DNA of 64,000 nucleotides from Semisulcospira habei (Eukaryota; Mollusca; Gastropoda; Semisulcospiridae): positions 180,198,749-180,262,748 of the forward strand of contig BTPG01000001.1 in the NCBI GenBank assembly GCA_036245525.1, read 5' to 3'. Of this stretch, positions 11,681 to 21,328 are shown one piece after another; position 1 is the first letter of the stretch, and every line of letters begins with the position of its first letter. The notes beneath the pieces were generated by a model. It saw only the letters and a program-made list of their open reading frames with translations. It was not told the origin of the DNA and ran no database searches. Made by a program: the position numbers and the translations under genes.

Positions 11681-12215
11681 CTACCAAGTGAGTACGAAAA
11701 AGCACTGTCAAGGGAGAGAAGTGTATAGATCTACTTTGGTCCAAGCACACACACAAAAAAAACAAAGAGATAGGAAAGAGGGGGCGCTAAGTAAGAGACT
11801 GAAAGCAATGCATATGGAAGCCCCCCGAAGGGGGGCGTATCACATATCCACTGTTCCAGTCCCTAGGTGCATGGAAATTTAAATCTAGGTCCCCAAAGTG
11901 GGGGTCCAGATATTGAGCCGGTGTGGACAGCTGTTTCGGTCTTGGCGACCTCTTCAGGCAATACTGGAGGAAGAGAAGGAACTTCTGCTTACCTGCAAAG
12001 AAGACCACATTTTACTGTGGTTTCTGCAGGGGCATACATTCCATGCCTCCACCTAGAGCTAAATTTCCATGCACCCTAAGAGAGAACCTACTAAAAAGGG
12101 GGAAGGGGTTGCAGTCGAAATTTAGTAAAAAACTAGACCGAAAGGGTTGACTGCCAGTGCTTGTAGTTTAGAAAAAACTACCAAGTGAGTACGAAAAAGC
12201 ACAGTAAAGGGAGAC
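11681..12215 (-). mobile_element. Diverged retrozyme copy (about 1.1 units)
   Basis: A full unit of 497 bp runs from CTACCAAGTGAGTACG at 11681 to the same sequence at 12178, after which a second unit begins and breaks off. Component order matches the 23.9-34.6 kb array: A-rich tract, GAAAGCAATGCATATGGAAG, the C/G hairpin, ATGGAAATTTAAATCTAGG, the ribozyme region, and the ACCACATTTTACTGTGG box. Identity to the young array is clearly reduced, so it represents an older subfamily. The dimer-like structure fits insertion of a multimeric RNA copy. Confidence 0.8.
11906..11967 (-). ncRNA. Degenerate hammerhead ribozyme
   Basis: On the minus strand the core CUGAAGA, stem II GGUC/GACC, GAAAC, AGCU loop and GUC cleavage triplet are all intact. 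A ~10-base deletion upstream of CUGA has removed the GGUGUG strand of stem I. A weaker outer pairing (CCAGUAUUG with CAAUAUCUGG) survives. Cleavage activity is doubtful. Confidence 0.65.
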
Positions 12216-12823
12216 GTTATAGGTATGTAGCTACTTTGACTGAAACCCTAATATTTGTTGACTACCATTTTGGATGACCTTGGAATGTGTGATAAATGCT
12301 TATGTATTGTTTCATTGTATGATTGCAGTTTGGCACAAAGGTAGCTGATGATGAAATCTTCCTATTTTGGTTGACTCCTTGACACAGGTCAAGAGTCACA
12401 GAAGGTTGACAAAGCTAAGAAAAATGCATAATTGTAATTTATAGAGAAAATACTAATTTCACTAGTACAAAAGCAAGCCTTTATGTTGAGACGTGTGACA
12501 CTTATTTCAGCTACCTCAGTTTTGGAAAAGTCACACAGTTTATATGTGCATGAGGCTTTGCCATTATTGTTTGTTCTTTGCGATGTACACAGTTTATGTC
12601 GCATTTATTTTGCAAGTAATAATCTGCTCCTGCATTTAGTTCATGCAAAGTGAAATTGTCATGCTGCTGAACAACAGTAATAATCATGTATTTCATTTCA
12701 GGCCAATACTGCTGTTGACCTCTCGCTGTGGAGTCTCAGTACACTCACCCAGAGGATACTTTCAAACAAGCGCATAAGTATGATGCCTACACCAAGGCCA
12801 CAGCTCAAGTGCACTGCGGGAAG
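12216..12823. other. Unassigned DNA
   Basis: No gene recognised in this AT-rich stretch. Confidence 0.45.
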
Positions 12824-13325
12824 GCGACACTTATTCTCTTGGACTCAAGGTAAATCATACCTGTAGATCTGTGACTAGAAGCAGGTGCAGAACAAAACAC
12901 AACTATGGTGTGATTGTGAATGAACACATCATACTGTAATGCTTTCTGTCATGGGCTCATGTGTGAAGCAAGTGTGAGGCTATGTTCTTTAATGTTGGCA
13001 TTTTCTCGGAGACTATTCAAACCACAGTCTTCAAACGTGGCCCAAGGATACTTACTCGCCTAGAGGGTATACTTGCAAACAAGCACAGCTGACACCTACG
13101 CCAAGAAGAGGCGGGCACTAGTCAGGTCATGTTTGCTCAAAAGGAGAAGGCCACAGCTGAAAGCAGGCAATGCCAGTTCCAGTGGATCAACAAAAGTGAG
13201 AGAAGGCGACACTTATTCCCCTGGATTCAAGGTAAATCATACTGGTTGATTTGTGAATAGAATCAGGTTCAGAACAAAACACAACTGGTGTGAATAAACA
13301 CATCATACTGTAATGCTTTCTTTTA
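12824..13325 (+). repeat. Local direct duplication (~380-bp period)
   Basis: The segment 12824-12960 (AAGGCGACACTTATTC, AAGGTAAATCATAC, AACAAAACACAACT, ACACATCATACTGTAATGCT) recurs at 13203-13325 with about 10 percent divergence. The DNA between includes a TTCTCGGAGACTATTCAAAC block (13003 onwards) shared with 60984 and, more loosely, 14250. Confidence 0.7.
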
Positions 13326-13679
13326 TTTTGAAGATGGTGTAGTACCAGTACCAGCATTCTCTACAACAACGAAATCTAGTCACTTGCTGTCAACAAATGG
13401 CACCAAATTGCATTTGATTTGGGAGGCTTGGGCAAGTCTGCAAATACTGTCATTTTCTTTAATAAGCATTTAGTGCACACAGAAAGACTAGAAAGCACTG
13501 CACACGTTTTTAATCCTTTTGGTCCAGTGTGTGCTGTTGCTAAACAGCAATGTTAATGCGTTGTGTCCTGCTTGAAACATTTTCTGCAAGTTACACTTTG
13601 CTGCCGATTCTAAATATGTATACACCCATTGTGGTCATTTCAAGCTCAATGGCGTCTCATTTTTGCCTCACGTGTGATA

Positions 13680-14193
13680 AGGCCCCGCCACACGGGCCGG
13701 TTGTGCCCCGATTTTGAAGCCGATTCCGATCCGTTTGCGATCGGATGACGTCAATTATCCGATCCGGTCCCAATCGGCTGGGAATCGGATGACTAGAACC
13801 TGCTCTATATTTCCGATCCGAATCGGTCCCGATCGTATCTTCAACCAATCAGAGCGCGTCTCGCAAATCATGTCGTTTCAACACGGTTTGCAAATGGCCG
13901 AACACGCCTGTTGTTATCAGTACCACCGCCGTTGCCGCTGATGTTTCGCACGCCTCTTCCCGAATATGATCCAAAACTGCTGATAATGCAAGCACATCAT
14001 CACTGTCAAAACTAGCAGTCATTTTGCAGAACAGGTACGACTTTGATCTTCGGTTCAAACCGGTCGGCTAAACTTGACAAGTCGAGAAATGTCAGTGTGC
14101 CACTGCACACGTTTTTTAATCCGGCCCGATCACCTACCGATTCGAAAACTGATCGGGAATCGGCCTCAAAACCGGGCTCGTGTAGCGGGGCCT
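13680..14193. mobile_element. 514-bp TIR element, possibly Harbinger-derived
   Basis: Terminal inverted repeats begin AGGCCCCGC at both ends and run about 40 bp with small indels, continuing into GCCGATTCCGATC-type sequence. ATA flanks both ends (13677-13679, 14194-14196) and may be a 3-bp target duplication. The interior has a minus-strand frame (13849-14058) with DSDDVLALSAVLDHI, faintly like the N-terminus of Harbinger transposases. It is best read as a non-autonomous derivative. Confidence 0.7.
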
Positions 14194-14205
14194 ATAGCAA
14201 AAGTA

Positions 14206-14760
14206 AGTGGTTATAGTGGGTTGTCTGTTATCTGTGGGCAACTTTAACATTGGCATTTCCTCTGAGACTATTCAAGCATCAGACTTCAAACTTGGCACAC
14301 TTTTACTTTTTGTGGTAAAATATACAAATTTCTGTGACCTTTCAAAGGTCAGGGTCACAGGGGAGGTCCAGAAAGGTGTCAAAAATGACCAGATTTTGAC
14401 ACAAATTGTTTCTCCTCATATATTACTTTCAACTTCAAACCCAGATGTGGTATGAAGATGACTGATGGTAAGAACTTTCTATGTGTACAAATTTACTGGT
14501 CCTCTCTCAAAGGTCACGGGTCATGGGGAGTCCAGAAAGGGGTAAAAAAAAAAATAGCCATATTTGGACAAAAACTGTCTTTACTGTATTATTTTCAACT
14601 TCAAACTCAAACTTGGTATGGATGCCTTTTCAATAAAATTTGGCATGATGATAACACCTTTCTGTGCATAATAATTTAATCAGCCCCTCACAGAGGTCAA
14701 GGGTCACAGGGTTGACAAATTTGTGGAAAATGTAGGCATTTTGAGAAAACTCAGGTTTCG
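14206..14760 (+). repeat. Degenerate repeat with recurrent AGGTCA-GGGTCA blocks
   Basis: Three imperfect blocks share the phrase AAAGGTCA...GGGTCA followed by GTCCAGAAAGG and TTTCAACTTCAAAC (near 14345, 14508, 14693). The leading segment, ACTTTAACATTGGCATTTCC then GAGACTATTCAA, links it to the dispersed family at 13003 and 60984. No coding potential seen. Confidence 0.55.
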
Positions 14761-15649
14761 CTGGTACAAAATTTTTAGACATTTTCAGAGACGGAGAAGT
14801 CAAGGTCACAAAGGTCGGACGTATTAATGTGAACCAATGAACCATTCATTGTCTTTCTTGTTCTTGCTCTGACTACTGTCATATTATGCATATATGTACT
14901 TTGTAAAAAATACTTGCAAACACATATATGCACGCATGATGTGCATATCAAAACTTTTTTTGATTCTAAATTATATTTTGCAGGTTGCAATATCCGCATT
15001 AAAGAAGAGTTCTCCGGGATGGCCAACCGACGGGAAGGCAAAGGAAGTGAACTGATTGTCCTGTGTAGGTGGGCAGACGTCCTGTTATTTTGCTGTCCAT
15101 CCACCAGGCTGGCCACAATGCCAAGGTTTTGGACAGTCACATCCTTTGCAATGCAGCAAAAGCCTGTGCCTTACTGCCTGCGCTGATACATAGCCATATT
15201 AGGAGATGGGCAAGCAGGCTTTAGGCTATTCAACAGCAGACACAACAGCAATGTTTGCCGTTGTTTCAGTTTATTGTCCCACTGTCACTATCCAAAGTGA
15301 CAGCTACAAAACTCGACAACATGGGAGTGTTTCCAATAATCTGACATAGGAGCAGCGACGCCAACAATTTGTTAAGTGCAGTTGAGCGGTTCAGGGGCTA
15401 TTGTATAGCGATGGGGGCGTGCTTTGAGTGTTTTCATATAACAACGTGACAAAGTAATTTGACACCCATGTTTTCATTTGTAGTGCAGTAAAAAAATAAA
15501 GGCACGACCCACTCGCCAAATCGCCTCTGAATCACTCGACTGAGCAATACATTTTTGGCTGCTGTTGCTTTTAGCCCCCTGTCACTTAGCTCGATGTCGC
15601 GCGTACGCGCGAAGCAAACGTGTGTTTTGGCCCAGTGGTCCACCGTCGT
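14761..15649. other. Unassigned DNA
   Basis: No gene or repeat structure I can support. Confidence 0.4.
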
Positions 15650-16450
15650 CCGTGGTAAACTTTAACATTGGCAATTTCTTGGAGAAAGGTATACAAAATT
15701 TATGAGGGCAACCTACGTTTCCCAGTTCGGCAATTTTTAAATCATTCACCACAAATGTATCGTAAAGGATGCCGAGTTTCCTCATTTTCTTGCACTTTAT
15801 GCTCACATTATTTAAACTTAACAGGTAAAGAGAGGTCAAAATGAAATGGAATAACTTTAGTAATTTTTTTCTAATTAATTTTGTGTATTTTTACTTTGGG
15901 GTAGGGATACAAAAATCTATCTCTGTGGCACATCACCTAGTCAAGTTTATAATAATTGTGACATCTTGTTTTAATGATGTAAGCCTGAAAATGGACTGCT
16001 ACTGCTATAGAAAATATCTGAAGGCATTTGACACACCATTTTCGTCTCTTTTTTTTTGTTGCGATTTTCCGGAAGTGGCCGTTTATTGGATGTACAAATG
16101 CCTTTACTGTGAGCCAGAGATTCAATTTTTTTTTTATTCTGTTTTTGCAGAGGACGTAGAAGGTGTGCCTTAACATAATTTTGCCTGATTTGGGCTTCTG
16201 GAATTAATTCTGATTTACTTAGAGGAAAATGTTTCTCAAGCTCAGTTTAGGATCTGCGAAGAGCGTGAATGGGGGTACCCTTGCGCCATAGACTATATCT
16301 CTGGTGTGTTCTAAGGACTTTAGGGAAACATTGCTTAAACATCTCAGGACACACTAAGGTAGACTTTGAAGCCATCTTATAAAGTACTGGGAGGTGGGGG
16401 GGGGGGGGGGAGTTGCACGGTAAACCAGGCTAGCTTTTGGACTAATAGCT
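15650..16450 (+). repeat. Dispersed ~800-bp repeat, copy 1
   Basis: Collinear in reverse complement with 48726-49500: landmarks include TTTGACCTCTCTTTACCT, GTGAGCATAAAGTGCAAG (as read at 49303 on) and CTAGCTT-TGGACTAATA at the outer end. A G-run (16389-16411) sits where the partner has a C-rich stretch. No terminal repeat or protein recognised. Confidence 0.8.
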
Positions 16451-16959
16451 TGTCTCCTGAGTAAGACAAGCTAGTTTTGAATATATATGGGTAGATTGTT
16501 CCTCGCAGTTTTATATGGTCTACGAGCAGGGCTAAACAGATCTGTTAGATAGCTACTAGTTTTAGAGTGGTAGATTTTAAACATTAGTACGCCTTTGTTG
16601 TACATTAGTAACACGCAGATGCAGCATGTCGAGGGCTTTGAGTCAGTACTTTCTTTACTCTCGGGATGGATTTATTTGACTGTCCTACGGTGAAGAGCAT
16701 TAAGCCGTTCTTTCTATGCACGCATCGCTACATCCGTCACAAACTGTTGATGCGTAATCTATACTGACTTCCATAAAAACGTGAAAGCACAACACGCCCT
16801 GTTTTCAGAGGGTATTTCATTCGTGATAATTGTATAAACTTTTGGAGCATCAAATTCAAAGACCGTGTTAGGACAAATATAATGTCACAAGAAACCAGTA
16901 GCAAACTGTTTTTAGTCTGATTAAGTCATTGATCACATGACCAGACGCCTTTCATTGTC

Positions 16960-17426
16960 TTCAGGTCACATTACATAGTCAAATTTGGCCAGTTCAGGCA
17001 GTAAGAGAGGACCGGTGTTTTTAAAAATAATTTTTGCCTTGTTTGAAATGTTGTAGTAGGGCTGAATGTTAGAATTTGCTGGAAATTTCTGGTTACATGA
17101 GAGGAGACATGTTTGGTGCTTTGATTCATACATCCTGAGCTTATCCAGTGGACAATTGTGGGCCTATGTTGAGTTGCCGTTGACGTAGTGATTTGAGGGG
17201 CACGCTGATTTCAGCTGTGCTTGGGTGTGGGGTTGGTAAGGAATCGGGTTCATAGCCAAGAAATGAGACTGTCAATGTGCTGTTTTTATTGTTATTTTGT
17301 GCATGGCAAATGTGCAGCTGGTGGGCAGGGTAGTGTTTTTTAGGGGATTGAAATATTAGGGGATGCCTGGGACTGACTATGGCTAAGAGACTGTACAGTA
17401 CGGAAACAGCACTGTGTACCGGGACC
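16960..17426 (+). repeat. 467-bp direct duplication, copy 1
   Basis: It runs from TTCAGGTCACATTACATAGT to TACCGGGACC and recurs at 18864-19310 with few differences. The two lie in direct orientation 1.4 kb apart. They lack LTR-type TG...CA ends and have no flanking target duplication, so they are not called LTRs. Confidence 0.85.
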
Positions 17427-18863
17427 TGTCAGGTACTTGATGTACATGCCATATGTGACATAGATCAGAAACTGGTTTAATGTAACCATATCATTCAGTT
17501 TGGACTTTTTTTGGACTGTTGCAGTTGGAAAAACTGAGAAAATCATGAAAAATTTCAAATTTTGCCAAAAAGTCGCTGCGATTGCAGTTTTATAGGCGTT
17601 TTTGCATATTTTGCTTTGCAACACCCTGTTTACCTGCACTGTGAGCTATGGTTAGTGTGTTTGTTGATTTATTTTTTTGTCTTACAAGTAGTCATGAGTT
17701 TACAAGTAGTCATGAGTCTGACTTTCGACCTTGAGCTGTGACTTGACCTTGAAAGGGGTGGGGTTTAGGGCGTTAGTTTTATAAATGCGTAAACAAAAGA
17801 GGCACTTTTCGGTTATTGAAGTTGTGGGGTGAAGGGGGGAGGGGGGGTGAGGGGGGGGCTTAAGGTCAAAGGTTAATATCAAAACTACAATGAAACAGTG
17901 TCAGCATGTTCATTTTATTAGACCTCAGAGTGAAAAATAGTGTGACATGCAGATGTGTTATTTTGCATGATCCAGCTACACTGGCTGCGTCTGAGGTGTC
18001 ATTCTGCTGTAATTGTCATTAAGGATGTCTCTGGTGTCTATTCTGAGCCAAACACAAGCATTTTTACTCTGTGTAAAGCTCATTTGAGTGCATTGTTATG
18101 GGACCAGCAGCTGTGGCCACCAGTACAGGCTTTTACAGGAGTGTTCACAGGTTTGGCACACACATGCCTGCTGCATTTGCAACATGGGTTTAGGCCTTTT
18201 GAGACTCTGACAGGTGTGTTTTATATAAAAATGAACTGTACATAACCATTTTTCCCTGCTATCTCCTAAATAAGCACTCCAGACATTTAGGTATGCGGTG
18301 TGTCCCGCGTAGCATAGTTTTGGCTGTTTTGTGTAGTCTTTTGCCTGTGGGTTAGTTCAGTAGACTTGTTTAAATTGCACAGCTGTTTCATGACCCCTAT
18401 TGCCTGTAGAAAAGATTGCCAGCAGTATATAGGGCATGGTAGCTGGTTACTGGTAGTTGTCCAGCCCACCAGAAGTCAGTTTGACTGTATTGCATGTGTT
18501 TGTATACATGGAAAAACAGACAAAGTAGGGGGGTGGGTAGTGGAAAAATATGAAAAAAAAAGACTTGCAGGTGCCTGTGTCTCAAATGCAACATTTCTGA
18601 AGATCAGATATATTACTTGATGTACATGCCAATTTTGGAGGCATTCTGACCGTATCTAGTCTGTTTTTCATGGCATCAGATATGCATGATCCAAAACATT
18701 AACAGCATATTGAACGCCACAACAGCGCGCTTCACATAATGGGCCATAACTTAAAGATGCAGCAACATTCAATGGTGTCACTTTGGCTAGTGTCTAGCCT
18801 TAGCTAGTGTCTAAGGGTTGCACTGATGGCAGATTGAATGGTGTTCAGGTGGGACAGTTCCTT
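17427..18863. other. Unassigned DNA between the 467-bp duplicates
   Basis: No gene recognised. A short phrase ACTTGATGTACATGCCA occurs at 17432 and near 18614, hinting at further partial duplication. A G-rich stretch lies at 17826-17860. Confidence 0.5.
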
Positions 18864-19310
18864 TTCAGGTCACATTACATAGTCAAATTTGGCCAGTTCA
18901 GGCAGTAAGACCGGTGTTTTTAAAAATAATTTTTGCCTTGTTTGAAATGTTGTAGTAGGGCTGAATGTTAGAATTTGCTGGAAATTTCTGGTTACATGAG
19001 AGGAGACATGTTTGGTGCTTTGATTCATACCATCCTGAGCTTATCCAGTGGCCTATGTTGAGTTGCCGTTGACGTAGTGATTTGAGGGGCACTCTGATTT
19101 CAGCTGTGCTTGGGTGTTGGTGTAAGGAATCGGGTTCATAGCCAAGAAATGAGACTGTCAATGTGCTGTTTTTATTGTTATTTTGTGCATGGCAAATGTG
19201 CAGCTGGTGGGCAGTAGTGTTTTTTAGGGGATTGAAATATTAGGGGATGCCTGGGACTGACTATGGCTAAGAAACTGTACAGTACGGAAACAGCACTGTG
19301 TACCGGGACC
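18864..19310 (+). repeat. 467-bp direct duplication, copy 2
   Basis: Homologous to 16960-17426, with a few short deletions (447 bp). Its end abuts the Tc1-like relic beginning at 19311. Confidence 0.85.
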
Positions 19311-19785
19311 AGTAATGGGTGTGACCACCATTTGCATTGATCACCGCTTTGCATCTGCGATACATGGAACAAATCAGACGTTAATTCTGGCCATTGGGAC
19401 ACGTGCCAACCCCTGGCGAAGCTGGGCAGCCGTGGCCGGTCGGGGTCGCAGACGATTCAGACATCTTAGACGTCTTCCCAGGGCATTACGTTGATGTCAC
19501 AGTTTTGCCGCAGAAACTGCTTTGTCTTGTTGAAAATGAAGTTTGGATGGCGAGCGAAAAAGGGCAAAATATAGGGTCAAAATAGTCGATGTACCGCTGT
19601 GCATTAACACCCTGCGCGTCCTGGACCAATGTTCTGAAAGAAAACAGGCCAGTCGCACCCCATATCATGAAGTTTGGGCCTCCCCAACACAGGAATCATC
19701 ATACCGCTCTCCACGCCGACGCCATATCCTTACTCGACCGTCCGCCATGTCCGCACAAAAACGGCTTTCGTCTGAGAAGAGGATT
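19311..19785 (-). pseudogene. Tc1-like transposase, C-terminal relic
   Basis: Minus-strand reading gives the Tc1/mariner landmarks in order: LFSDESRFCADMADGRVRIW, RRRGERYDD, MIWGATGLF, VNAQRYID, FQQDKAV, then a region like RPATAAQLRQGL and INANGGHT-like residues near the end. FSDES contains the second aspartate region of the DDE catalytic domain and MIWGA the following strand. Frameshifts and stops are numerous. The N-terminal DNA-binding half is absent here; a matching N-terminal relic lies at 36725-37062 on the same strand. Confidence 0.8.
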
Positions 19786-19977
19786 CAAATTGAATTCAAA
19801 TTCAACATTTTTTATTTATTATCCCTTAAAGGCAATTATAGTTTGTGGACGGGAATAAATCTAAAACATTATAAAAACTTAAACACCATGAAACATTTAC
19901 GTCTTACTATCCACTTACACCCCTCTACAACCGTCCATCCAGGCCAGCGATACCCACGCGATGAAACAGCTGTGGAA

Positions 19978-19978
19978 A

Positions 19979-20041
<63 letters not shown>

Positions 20042-20058
20042 CACGCACGCACGCACGC

Positions 20059-20119
<61 letters not shown>
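19978..20119. repeat. (CA)n microsatellite
   Basis: About 140 bp of CA repeats with a few CG variants (ACGC). It forms the left flank of the CR1-like element; a second (CA)n tract forms the right flank at 35516. Confidence 0.95.
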
Positions 20120-20122
<3 letters not shown>

Positions 20123-20231
20123 GAGGTGAGTTGTGCTCACGATCGACGTCACACAGTTGAAGAGCGGCTCCGCACATTTTTAGCATTTTGCAACATAATT
20201 ACTTAATGAGTGACTTTAGAACAACGACAGG

Positions 20232-21129
20232 GTGATTCAGCACATCATGCCAAGCAGTTCGGTAGCTTTTCGTGCCATTTGCGGTACCTTTTACTGGACT
20301 TTTCAAAACTTCATGGCTCGCAAAGCACAGAGGAAGGCAGCCCTACGTTTCCGCACTGTCAGTGTCAGCGGACCGGTGGCAGTCATTCTCGTGTCTTTGG
20401 TCGGTTTTCTGCTCCGGTGTGGCGATGTCGAAGCGAACCCAGGCCCACCGAAACGACAGACTCTTTTGACATGCCAGGGGAACCAAGACAACCAGTCGCC
20501 CGGGGGTGAAGCAAACGCAGTGTCTGAGCCGACCATTGCTGATGTGTTTAAAATGTTGAATGTGATGGACAAAAAGATGGACAGTATGAAAGCTACAATG
20601 CAGGAGCAGATGGACACTTTACTGCGGTGATGAAAGAAAACAGAGAGTTGAAGGAGAAAGTTACGCAGCTGGAGGATAAGCTGGATGATTTGGAGGGGCG
20701 GAGCAGACGCAAGAATCTGATCTTTCCCAGGGGCGCTCAGAGACTTGGGCGGACTGTGAAAAAGCTGTCAAGTCAATGTTGAAGGACGAGATGGGCATAG
20801 AGGAGGAGATCGAGGTGGAGCGTGCCCATCGTCTGAAGGGGGGCAAGGCGCCCCACCCCATCATCGTGTGCTTCAACAAGTACAAAGACAAGGAGCGGAT
20901 CCTGTTTGAGCGAAGAACGCTGAAGGAGAACAAGTCCCGGGTCTACATCTCTGAGGACTTCACCCCTCGGATGAGGGACGTGCGCCGCAAGCTGCTACCC
21001 TTCCTCAAGGATGCCAAGCAGGCGGGGAAGAAGGCCTTCCTCCGCTTCGACTCCCTCGTTGTTGAGGGAAAGACCCACGCATACGACGCTGCTACCCAGA
21101 GGCCAGTGGAGCGCAGGGGGCAGAAATGA
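20232..21129 (+). pseudogene. CR1-like ORF1 protein (frameshifted)
   Basis: ORF1 proteins of these elements bind RNA and chaperone the RNP. From the ATG at 20232: a basic N-terminus (residues 1-48), a hydrophobic stretch (49-61), 2A motif GDVEANPGP (64-72), a Pro/Gln-rich linker, then IADVFKMLNVMDKKMDSM, the start of a coiled coil. A stop at 20628 is a frameshift: another frame continues with ENRELKEKVTQLEDKLDDLE and RSRRKNLIF. A second shift near 20725-20740 leads to 20776-21129, with EIEVERAHRLKGG, PIIVCFNKYKDKERIL and VYISEDFTP, the RRM-like domain shared with L1 ORF1p. The first in-frame Met could also be at 20247. Confidence 0.8.
20376..20447 (+). other. 2A ribosome-skipping motif with preceding hydrophobic segment
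   Basis: Codons for VAVILVSLVGFLLRC are followed by GDVEANPGP. The motif D-x-E-x-N-P-G-P is the defining 2A signature, where the ribosome skips the Gly-Pro bond between the last two residues. All invariant residues are present. Known non-LTR elements of invertebrates carry such N-terminal 2A sequences, some of which double as signal sequences; the hydrophobic run here suits that. Activity is inferred from the motif alone. Confidence 0.9.
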
Positions 21130-21328
21130 GGGGCAGGCCGGCATGTTGACCCAGCAACCAGGAGAAGACAGCCTGTCCCTCATTCAGACCCCCAGGGCCC
21201 CCACCATGTGTCTTCAAAGGACGACTTACCTGCACACACACACGCTCAAGTGCCCATACTCAAACCCACACCCGCACACTGTGTTGATGAAAGTGGTAGT
21301 GGTGAAAGTGGTAGCTCTGTGTTTCGCA

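Noticed and set aside
16960..19310. LTR retrotransposon with 467-bp direct repeats as LTRs
   Set aside because: No TG...CA ends, no target duplication, no primer-binding site and no gag/pol between the copies.
19915..20118. Long Cys-Val / His-Thr frames across the CA repeats
   Set aside because: Translation of a microsatellite in several frames; no gene.
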